From: an uncultured Collinsella sp.
GTDB taxonomy: Bacteria > Actinomycetota > Coriobacteriia > Coriobacteriales > Coriobacteriaceae
Assembly (NCBI GenBank): GCA_900549245.1
Contig: URNQ01000024.1
Coordinates: 1-14,577 of the forward strand
Direction: 5' to 3'
DNA: 14,577 bases
This document shows, in pieces, positions 1 through 5,838 of the stretch. The notes under the pieces were generated by a model. It was not told the DNA's origin and searched no databases. It saw nothing but the letters and a program-made list of their open reading frames with translations. The position numbers and the translations under genes were made by a program. Numbering within the stretch: position 1 is the first letter of the stretch; each line of letters begins with the position of its first letter.

Positions 1-612
1 CCCACGAGCCGCATCGCTCGCGAGGTCGCGACCCTCTTCCAAAACCCCGACCGCCAGATCTGCAAGGACACCGTGCTCGACGAGGTCGCCTTTGGCCTGG
101 AGCTTGCCGGCATCGACCGTGCCGAGGCGCTGCGTCGCGCCCAGCTCGTCATCGACCGCTTTGGCTTGCCGGCCGACGAGGCGCCCTTCTCGCTCTCGCG
201 CGGTCAGCGACAAATGGTGGCGCTTGCCTCCGTCGTAGTGGTTGAGCCCAAGATCGTCGTGCTCGACGAGCCCACGAGCGGCCTTGATTACCGCGAGTGC
301 ATGACCGTCATGGAAACGGTGCACACCATGGCCGAGCGCGGTTGCGCCGTTATCATGGTCTGCCACGATATGGAAGTCGTCTCGGATTTTGCCGAGCGCA
401 TTGTGGTAATGGCCGACGGTCGCATCCTCGACCGCGGCCGCACGCACGAGCTATTCTCGAACATCGAACTCATGCGGCGTGCCTACGTGGAGCCTCCCCA
501 GGTTATTGAACTCTCGCGCCGTCTGGCATCTTCCGTCTCGCCCGCTTTTGCGCAGGTGAGCGAGGTCACCGATGTCGTTCGAATTACCAAGGAGATGGTC
601 CACCGTGGTTAA
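1..612 (+). CDS. ecfA: ECF transporter energy-coupling ATPase EcfA, 5'-truncated by window edge
   Basis: ATP-binding subunit of an energy-coupling factor (ECF) vitamin/metal importer. It hydrolyses ATP on the cytoplasmic face to drive EcfT and a substrate-binding S component. The first 203 visible codons start inside the gene, and the Walker A end lies before base 1. What is visible: a Q-loop (LFQNPDRQ) near the start, the ABC signature LSRGQRQ, Walker B with catalytic glutamate (IVVLDEP), the D-loop (SGLD) and the switch histidine (MVCHD). These define a complete C-terminal half of an ABC ATPase. The final codons overlap the start of the EcfT gene, so the two are translationally coupled. The substrate cannot be told because no S component is in the window. 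EcfA1 versus EcfA2 is not resolved. Confidence 0.93.
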   Translation, partial: PTSRIAREVATLFQNPDRQICKDTVLDEVAFGLELAGIDRAEALRRAQLVIDRFGLPADEAPFSLSRGQRQMVALASVVVVEPKIVVLDEPTSGLDYRECMTVMETVHTMAERGCAVIMVCHDMEVVSDFAERIVVMADGRILDRGRTHELFSNIELMRRAYVEPPQVIELSRRLASSVSPAFAQVSEVTDVVRITKEMVHRG

Positions 613-1351
613 CGTCATCGACTACATGCCGGGCGATACACTGCTGCATCGCCTAAACCCCGTCGTCAAACTGGGCCTCGCCGCCGCCATCATCGTCGGC
701 ATCTTCTTGTCCGACACCTACGTGGCGCTGCTGGGCTTTTTGGCACTCACCCTTGCGCTGGGTGCCTATGCCGGCGTCGTCGACCGTCTGTTCTCGCTGC
801 TCAAGTTGCTGATTCCGCTCGCGCTTATCATGCTGGTGCTCCAGCTGGCCTTTATGCGCGATGGCAACGTGGTGTGGAGCTTTATCACCGACACGGGCCT
901 CATCACGGGATCGAAGGCCTGTCTGCGCCTGCTGGGCGTGGCGTTACCACTCATCCTCATGCTCATGGTGACCAAGCTCAACGACCTTGCCAACGCCTGC
1001 GTCGAGGTGCTGCACGTGCCGTATCGCTATGCTTTCACTTTTACCACGGCGCTGCGCTTCGTGCCGGTGTTTGGTCAAGAGATGAACGCCATCATGGAGG
1101 CGCAGACCGCACGCGGCGTCGAGTACGACACCAAGAACCCCATCAAGAAGCTTAAGCTCATGCTGCCACTGTGCGTGCCGCTGCTCATCTCGAGCGTGGG
1201 CAAGACCGATGCCACAGCCTTGGCGGCAGAACAGCGCGGCTTCTATCTGCGTACGCGCGCCAGCTCGTACAAGCGCTACCCCATCAAGGGCCTAGACATC
1301 GCCGTGCTCATCGTCAGCATCGCCCTCATCGCCATCGGCTTCCTGTTCTAG
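605..1351 (+). CDS. ecfT: ECF transporter transmembrane subunit EcfT
   Basis: Membrane scaffold of the ECF importer, linking the two ATPases to the S component. The 248-residue product begins VVNVIDYMPGDTLLHRLNP, the usual EcfT opening, and is of normal length. Hydrophobic segments cover roughly residues 20-60, 70-90 and 105-125, with a last helix at the C-terminus. The cytoplasmic coupling region holds the two family motifs: TARG (in AQTARGVEYD) and AEQRG (in AAEQRGFYL). The chosen start is the GTG at 605, overlapping the ATPase stop by 8 bases, with AAGGAG at 589-594 ahead of it. An in-frame ATG at 572, with GAGG before it, is a possible alternative giving 259 residues. A strong terminator follows. 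Confidence 0.92.
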   Translation: MVNVIDYMPGDTLLHRLNPVVKLGLAAAIIVGIFLSDTYVALLGFLALTLALGAYAGVVDRLFSLLKLLIPLALIMLVLQLAFMRDGNVVWSFITDTGLITGSKACLRLLGVALPLILMLMVTKLNDLANACVEVLHVPYRYAFTFTTALRFVPVFGQEMNAIMEAQTARGVEYDTKNPIKKLKLMLPLCVPLLISSVGKTDATALAAEQRGFYLRTRASSYKRYPIKGLDIAVLIVSIALIAIGFLF

Positions 1352-1380
1352 TTCACCACCGACAGCAACAGCCCAACGCA

Positions 1381-1417
1381 AAAGGCCTCGGCTCGCACCA
1401 AACGAGCCGAGGCCTTT
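1381..1417. terminator. Intrinsic terminator-like hairpin after ecfT
   Basis: A perfect 15-bp inverted repeat (1381-1395 with 1403-1417) encloses a 7-base loop. The arm is AAAGGCCTCGGCTCG. It lies 30 bases after the ecfT stop, between two convergent genes, so it may work in both directions. The U-tract is short (TTT then ACTGTTT), so part of the call rests on stem strength and position. Confidence 0.8.
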
Positions 1418-1449
1418 ACTGTTTCACCAGATAAAACCTACCAAAATTA

Positions 1450-1470
1450 ACCTGTCCCTTTTTGACAGGT
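1450..1470 (-). terminator. Candidate weak terminator after the racemase gene
   Basis: ACCTGTC and GACAGGT form a 7-bp stem around a 7-base pyrimidine-rich loop, just past the racemase stop. Read on the minus strand the hairpin is followed by TAATTTT, an imperfect U-tract. It may be a terminator or a remnant of a dispersed palindromic element. Confidence 0.4.
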
Positions 1471-1476
1471 CGGAAG

Positions 1477-2223
1477 CTAGAGGCGGTAGGGGGCGCCGCT
1501 GCGGATGATGGATTCGCGCACCAGGACATCCATGGCGTCGAGGGTGATCTCGGGCATCTCTCGGTACTTTTGCAGCACCGAGAGCTCGGTGCAGGCCAGA
1601 ATGACGCGGTCGCAGCCGCTACGGGCGAACTCCCACATCACGCGGTCGAACTTATCCATATCGGGCTCACGTCCGGCCTTCACATCATCGTAGATAAGGG
1701 ACATCACATCGTTCTGACGTTTCTCGCTGGGATAGACGACCTCAACACCCGCAGCCTTACATTCGCGGCCGTAGACACCCGCGCCCACGGTTCCGTCGGT
1801 GCCCATGATGCCAATCTTGTGCACCGGCTCGGCCGGCATACTCAGGTTGGGGTCGAACTCGCACTCCCCCATCACCGCACCGGCCAGAGCATAGCGCACC
1901 GACTCACGCGGCATGTGGATAATCGGCACCTTCGTAAACGACTGGATCTGGTCATAGAAGTAGTGTGACGTGTTGCAGGGAATGGCAATGTGTGCACAGC
2001 CCAGCGACTCGAGTGCCTGGGCACACTCTTTCATGGTCGCCAGCAGCTTGGCATGCTCGCCGGTCTTAATGGCCAACGTGCGGTCGGGCATGGTCGACTT
2101 GGAGAGCACCACCATGTCGATATGTTCCTGATCGCAGGCAGCAGCCGTATGACGCACCACCTGGTCGTAGTAATACGACGTGGCCTCGGCGCCCATGCCG
2201 CCGATAACTCCCAGCTTTTCCAT
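1477..2223 (-). CDS. Aspartate/glutamate racemase family protein (likely aspartate racemase)
   Basis: Cofactor-independent amino-acid racemase of the Asp/Glu racemase superfamily, expected to interconvert L- and D-aspartate (or glutamate) in the cytoplasm. The 248-residue protein opens with the family motif LGVIGGMGAEAT and has both catalytic cysteines in their usual contexts: C83 in IPCNTSHYF and C211 in LACTELS. The start at 2223 is chosen because AAGGAGG lies 5 bases before it. A further upstream ATG at 2307, directly after the previous gene's stop, has no ribosome binding site. The gene follows the ATP-grasp ligase on the same strand, 84 bases downstream. In Enterococcus faecium an aspartate racemase sits beside the D-aspartate ligase, which supports an aspartate role here. 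Glutamate racemase is the main alternative. Confidence 0.87.
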   Translation of the reverse strand: MEKLGVIGGMGAEATSYYYDQVVRHTAAACDQEHIDMVVLSKSTMPDRTLAIKTGEHAKLLATMKECAQALESLGCAHIAIPCNTSHYFYDQIQSFTKVPIIHMPRESVRYALAGAVMGECEFDPNLSMPAEPVHKIGIMGTDGTVGAGVYGRECKAAGVEVVYPSEKRQNDVMSLIYDDVKAGREPDMDKFDRVMWEFARSGCDRVILACTELSVLQKYREMPEITLDAMDVLVRESIIRSGAPYRL

Positions 2224-2243
2224 CGCCGCCTCCTTGGTGACGC

Positions 2244-2265
2244 TTGCGCAATTGCGCGTATCATA
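2244..2265 (-). promoter_or_regulatory. Candidate internal promoter and palindromic operator before the racemase gene
   Basis: On the minus strand a TATGAT box (2260-2265) is followed 8 bases later by the palindrome TTGCGCAA (2244-2251). This lies within a longer palindrome, GCGCAATTGCGC (2246-2257), and overlaps the expected transcription start. No good -35 box is seen: TTTGCA lies only about 15 bases upstream. The same octamer with near-identical geometry precedes the ATP-grasp gene. This is inference from pattern only. Confidence 0.3.
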
Positions 2266-2268
2266 CCC

Positions 2269-2298
2269 GCGCCCGCCCGATGCAAACCGGACGGGCGC
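2269..2298 (-). other. GC-rich hairpin between the ATP-grasp and racemase genes
   Basis: An 11-bp inverted repeat with one G-T wobble (2269-2279 with 2288-2298) and an 8-base loop starts 9 bases after the ATP-grasp stop codon. There is no U-tract after it, so it is not a standard intrinsic terminator. It could stabilise or process the two-gene transcript, or reduce read-through to the racemase. Confidence 0.5.
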
Positions 2299-2307
2299 CG
2301 CGCTCAT

Positions 2308-3564
2308 CTACTTGTAATACGTCTTGAACAGCTTAAAGTGGCGCAGCTTGGTGTGCCACATGCGCAGCCAGCGGTTAAAGACAAAGTCGCCCTTCATAAA
2401 CGAAGGGTCGGCGCCCTTGCCTTCCTTGTCCAGGCGATGCACCTTAGCGCGCAGCTCGGGATCCTTGACGTACTTGTCGACGACGCCCATGGGGACGACC
2501 ATCCACAGGGCCTCGTCCTGAGCCGTCACAAACTCCGGCTCAAACGGACGGTTGAACACATACTCGTCCACCACATACTTGGCAACGTTAAAGCCGCTGT
2601 TGGTAACGTAGTAGTTGCTGCGGCCCTGGCGCGTGTTGAAATCGAAGAACTTAAACGAGCCGTCGCGCTCGTCGTACTTAACGTCAAAGTTGGAATAGCC
2701 CACAAAGTGAAGGTCCTCGAGCAGCTTGCGCACGCCGCCCATGAGCTCGTCGTTGGGCTCGGTAATGATACAGGCATGGTTGCCGACACCGTGGGGCTGA
2801 TGCTCCTCGAGCAGCACATGGCCCAGGCACATCATGCGCACCTTGCCGTTGCGGTCGGAATAGCTGGTGAGCACGCGCATGTACTCGTCGTTGCCGGGCA
2901 CGCGATCCTGCAAGATCAGATCGTCGGTGTAGCCGCTGGCATACGAATCGCGAATAACCTGTTCCAGCTCGGCGCGGTCGGCAATCTCATAGGCCTTCTT
3001 CTGGCCCTCGAACTCGTGCTGCCACCACATGATGCCGTCAGAAGGCTTCAGAATCATCGGGTAAGGAAAATCGATCTGGTCGAGCACTTCGGCAGGCGCC
3101 TCACCCTGGGCATTGAGCATCGCCTTGGTAAAGGTAAACGTGTGCGGATAGGGCACGCCATACTTCTCGCACAGCTCGTAGAAGATCTCCTTCTTCTGAC
3201 ACTGTTCAAGCATGCTATAGGGAGCGTAAGGCGCGACGATGTTATCCGCCAACTCATGGGCATCCTTGGCCTGAGCCACGAGGGCAACATAGTTATCGCC
3301 ACAGCCCACAAGGACAATCGTCTTGTCGGCATGCGCTTGGGCAATGCCGTTGACGGTTTTGAGCATCACGGGCATGGTATCGATATCCACGTTGGGCGTG
3401 TAGTCGATAATCTGGCTGCGGTACGCAGGGCCCGTCTGGTACTTGCCAAAGACCAGACTCTTGACCTGGTACTCCTCGTAGAAGGCGCGCGCCACCGAGT
3501 AGGCGTTGATGTCGCCACCGAGCAGCACGGGGATGAACTCGCGCTCTGTAAACTGCAATGCCAT
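2308..3564 (-). CDS. ATP-grasp carboxylate-amine ligase, probable D-aspartate ligase
   Basis: ATP-grasp enzyme of 418 residues that activates a carboxylate as acyl phosphate and joins it to an amine. Visible parts: an N-terminal preATP-grasp Rossmann-like region (VLLGGDINAYSVARAF, about residues 13-28), the ATP-binding lysine K173 in MILKPSDG, and the Mg/ATP site FFDFNTRQGRS (about residues 306-316). The RQGRS form is typical of the ligases related to D-aspartate ligase (Asl) of enterococci and lactobacilli, which adds D-Asp to the side chain of the third stem residue of peptidoglycan precursors. The aspartate racemase gene directly downstream would supply the substrate, so this job is favoured by context. 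The start at 3564 has AGGAAG 6 bases upstream. Another amine-ligase role is possible. The ATP-grasp call is firm and the substrate is inferred. Confidence 0.85.
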   Translation of the reverse strand: MALQFTEREFIPVLLGGDINAYSVARAFYEEYQVKSLVFGKYQTGPAYRSQIIDYTPNVDIDTMPVMLKTVNGIAQAHADKTIVLVGCGDNYVALVAQAKDAHELADNIVAPYAPYSMLEQCQKKEIFYELCEKYGVPYPHTFTFTKAMLNAQGEAPAEVLDQIDFPYPMILKPSDGIMWWQHEFEGQKKAYEIADRAELEQVIRDSYASGYTDDLILQDRVPGNDEYMRVLTSYSDRNGKVRMMCLGHVLLEEHQPHGVGNHACIITEPNDELMGGVRKLLEDLHFVGYSNFDVKYDERDGSFKFFDFNTRQGRSNYYVTNSGFNVAKYVVDEYVFNRPFEPEFVTAQDEALWMVVPMGVVDKYVKDPELRAKVHRLDKEGKGADPSFMKGDFVFNRWLRMWHTKLRHFKLFKTYYK

Positions 3565-3605
3565 GGAAACTTCCTATCATGAACTGCCCACACAACGGGC
3601 GGTCT

Positions 3606-3626
3606 TTGCGCAACTGATTTATTCTA
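3606..3626 (-). promoter_or_regulatory. Candidate promoter -10 and palindromic operator before the ATP-grasp gene
   Basis: On the minus strand a TAGAAT box (3621-3626) is followed 7 bases later by the palindrome TTGCGCAA (3606-3613), at the expected transcription start. A convincing -35 box is not seen. In the bases I read, the octamer occurs only here and before the racemase gene. Confidence 0.33.
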
Positions 3627-3798
3627 GCGTGCCAAGCCGCCGGCGCCCAAAGCTCCACCGTATCTATGGCAATCGACGTAATCGTCCAGCACGAAGGCCA
3701 GCACGAAGACGGCGCTCACCGTTGTATGACAATGGGCAATGAACCTACCATTGTTGTAGGATTCAGTGTATTGACATCCTCGAGCGAAAGGCGCGCAC

Positions 3799-4431
3799 GT
3801 GCCCCAAGACCATCCGACCGATAATCCCATCCTCAATGCCGCGAAGCACGAGCTGGCGGAACGCGCACAAACGGCAGCTCCCCTACGCACCGCAAACGAT
3901 GCTTACAACGGGCCCGCCCGCATCGTCTCAATCAACACGTCGAAGCACAAAGGCACGCGTAAGTCACCCGTCGCCGACGGGCACGACACCGTTATAGAGC
4001 AATTTGGCCTCGCCTCCGACGCACACGCCGGGCATTGGCACCGCCAGGTTTCCTTTTTAGCTGCAGAGTCTATCCAGACGGCGCGGGCGCGCGGGCTCGA
4101 TGTGCACGAGGGCGACTTTGGCGAGAACTTCACAACCCGGGGCATCAACCTGCTCTCGCTCCCCTTGGGCACACAGCTCAAGCTTGGCAGCGAGGTGCTT
4201 GTCGAAATCAGCCAAATCGGCAAGGTCTGCCACACACGCTGTGCCATCTACTATCTCGCCGGCGACTGCATCTTTCCCCACGAGGGCGTTTTTGGCGTGG
4301 TACTAAAGGGTGGAGAGGTCTACGCCGGCGACGATATCCAGGTAATCAAACTCGGCGACGGCACCTGTTCGTTCACCCCCGCCGAGGCCCTCGAAGAGAT
4401 TGAGCAGGCTCGCCAGAAGGGCACGCTGTAG
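3799..4431 (+). CDS. MOSC domain-containing protein
   Basis: MOSC (molybdenum cofactor sulfurase C-terminal) fold protein of 210 residues, a family that handles sulfur or molybdenum cofactor groups through a conserved cysteine. The domain spans about residues 40-182. It begins ARIVSINTSKHKGTRK and includes SDAHAGHWHRQVSFL, the motif GDFGENFTTRGI (about 105-116) and the cysteine region IGKVCHTRCAIY (C144, C148). About 38 residues precede the domain. The start is a GTG with a weak GAAAGG before it, and no in-frame ATG lies near the domain edge. The partner and substrate are not evident, since no other molybdenum cofactor genes lie in the window. It is transcribed divergently from the ATP-grasp gene. 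Confidence 0.85.
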   Translation: MPQDHPTDNPILNAAKHELAERAQTAAPLRTANDAYNGPARIVSINTSKHKGTRKSPVADGHDTVIEQFGLASDAHAGHWHRQVSFLAAESIQTARARGLDVHEGDFGENFTTRGINLLSLPLGTQLKLGSEVLVEISQIGKVCHTRCAIYYLAGDCIFPHEGVFGVVLKGGEVYAGDDIQVIKLGDGTCSFTPAEALEEIEQARQKGTL

Positions 4432-4481
4432 TTATAAAACCCCACGTTGAGATGGCTTTTACAGCCCAAAACTCCTCTCAA

Positions 4482-4623
4482 ACAGAGCTCTGTAACGTTA
4501 AAGTTGAACTCTATGGTTTCTCAACAATTCATTATAACTGCAGGTCAAAGCCAAAGCCTCAAGTTCAACTTGACCCTTTAGAACCTTTAAGGTTCAAGTT
4601 GAGGTCGAAAGCAGTAGTAGAAT
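4482..4623 (+). promoter_or_regulatory. Palindrome-rich leader/promoter region of the cell-wall hydrolase gene
   Basis: The 4432-4665 gap is visibly more AT-rich than its neighbours and holds nested palindromes: ACAGAGCTCTGT (4482-4493), AGTTGAACT (4502-4510), CAAGTTCAACTTG (4560-4572) and GAACCTTTAAGGTTC (4581-4595). The last two form a hairpin of TCAACTTGA (4565-4573) with TCAAGTTGA (4594-4602), plus an inner CCTT/AAGG. A TAGAAT -10-like box (4618-4623) follows. The best -35 (TTCAAG, 19 bases upstream) is poor, as expected for a regulated promoter. The nonamer AGTT(G/C)AACT appears twice and may be an operator. Confidence 0.4.
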
Positions 4624-4665
4624 ACACCTCGACCAATAACCTACGATTGATTGCAGAGGGACTGG

Positions 4666-5799
4666 ATGCAGCATTCGAACCATCGCACCGCAGCGCTCGT
4701 CGCGTCGAAGCCGGCTCGTATCATCACGAGCGCCGCGCTCGCCGTCGCGCTGACGGCCACGCCGATGCTCTCCCCCGTCGCGGCCTATGCCGCCTCGCAG
4801 GCAACGCAGGATCAGCTTTCCGCCGCCCAGCAGAAGATCGAAGCCGCCACGAGCGCCTACAACGACGCCCGCACCAAACTCGATGACCTGCAAAAGCAGA
4901 TTGACTCCAATGAGGCAAGCATCGAGGAAATCGAGGCCAAGCTTCCCGAGCAGCAGGCCAAGGCAAGCTCCGCCATGCGCGATCTGTACAAGTATCAGAA
5001 GGGCACCAATCCCATCGTGAGCTTCCTGGTCAACGCACAGAGCCTGGGTGAGTTCATCACGACCTGCAAATACACCAACCAGATCACGAGCTCGAGCGTC
5101 GACGAGATCGAACAGCTCAATAACATGCAAACCGAACTCGAGCAGAACAAGGCTGAGCTCCAGCAGGCCAAGTCTCAGCTTGAGGCAGAGCAGAAAAACG
5201 CCGAGGATGCGCTGGCGCAGGCCCAGCTGCTCCGCAGCGAGGCACAGGCAAAAGCCGAGCAGGAAAATGCCGCCGAGCTTGCCAAGCTTGAGGCCGATAA
5301 GGCCGCTGCCGCCGAGAAGCTCTCGGGCGAGGGCGTAAGCGGCAGCAATTCCAGCAGCCAGGCCACCAACACCAACACCACCATCGACACCACGGTGAAC
5401 AACGCCAATACCGGTAGCTCCGATTACGATTCGTTCATTAATGAGTGGACGAGCCGCATCGACAATTATCTCGCCGGCTCCCCCATGGCAGGCCAGGGCT
5501 ATAACTTTGCCGTCGCCGCTTGGAATACCGGTGTCGACCCCCGTTGGTCCCCCGCCATCGCCTGCATCGAGAGCACCAAGGGTGCTTATTGCGCCAATTC
5601 TTACAACGCCTGGGGCTGGAGTGCCCGTGGCGGCGGTTGGCGCAGCTTTGGCAGCTGGAGCGAGGGCATCTCCGCCCACGTTGCCTATCTGGGCGCCAAC
5701 TACGGCTCCACCCTTACCCCGGCAGCGGCCAAAAAGTACTGCCCGCCCACGTGGCAGGACTGGTACAACAAAGTCGCCGCTCAGATGAACCGCATCTAA
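4666..5799 (+). CDS. Secreted coiled-coil cell-wall hydrolase with C-terminal lysozyme-like domain
   Basis: Predicted exported peptidoglycan hydrolase of 377 residues. A Sec signal peptide (about residues 1-42) ends AAYA, before ASQATQ. Residues about 44-215 form a long Gln/Glu/Ala-rich coiled coil. In its middle the segment MRDLYKYQKGTNPIVSFL, followed by SLGEFI, matches the pattern of the PcsB/CwlO-type coiled-coil regulatory domain. A Ser/Asn/Thr linker (about 222-252) leads to a C-terminal domain (about 255-377) with DPRWSPAIACIESTKG, then NSYNAWGW. This looks like a lysozyme/transglycosylase-like fold, with E302 as the likely catalytic acid. The start is the ATG at 4666 with AGAGGG 6 bases before it; an in-frame TTG at 4651 is less likely. 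PcsB-type proteins usually carry a CHAP or NlpC/P60 domain instead, so the enzymatic class is inferred. Confidence 0.82.
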   Translation: MQHSNHRTAALVASKPARIITSAALAVALTATPMLSPVAAYAASQATQDQLSAAQQKIEAATSAYNDARTKLDDLQKQIDSNEASIEEIEAKLPEQQAKASSAMRDLYKYQKGTNPIVSFLVNAQSLGEFITTCKYTNQITSSSVDEIEQLNNMQTELEQNKAELQQAKSQLEAEQKNAEDALAQAQLLRSEAQAKAEQENAAELAKLEADKAAAAEKLSGEGVSGSNSSSQATNTNTTIDTTVNNANTGSSDYDSFINEWTSRIDNYLAGSPMAGQGYNFAVAAWNTGVDPRWSPAIACIESTKGAYCANSYNAWGWSARGGGWRSFGSWSEGISAHVAYLGANYGSTLTPAAAKKYCPPTWQDWYNKVAAQMNRI

Positions 5800-5810
5800 G
5801 TGCAACTGCA

Positions 5811-5838
5811 AAGGGCCCCAATGGGGTCCTTTTCTTTT
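5811..5838 (+). terminator. Intrinsic terminator after the cell-wall hydrolase gene
   Basis: AAGGGCCCC (5811-5819) pairs with GGGGTCCTT (5823-5831), 9 bp with one G-T wobble and a 3-base loop, followed by TTCTTTT. It starts 12 bases after the stop codon. The tail touches the stop codon of the convergent kinase gene. Confidence 0.88.

Noticed and set aside
2224..2307. N-terminal extension of the racemase from an ATG directly after the ATP-grasp stop
   Set aside because: The added 28 residues match no family sequence and run through a GC-rich hairpin. The ATG at 2223 has a strong AAGGAGG.
1990..3582. Long plus-strand open frame of 530 codons over the ATP-grasp and racemase genes
   Set aside because: It is antisense to two genes with clear catalytic motifs. 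The His/Val/Leu/Ala-rich translation has no family features and arises from high GC content.
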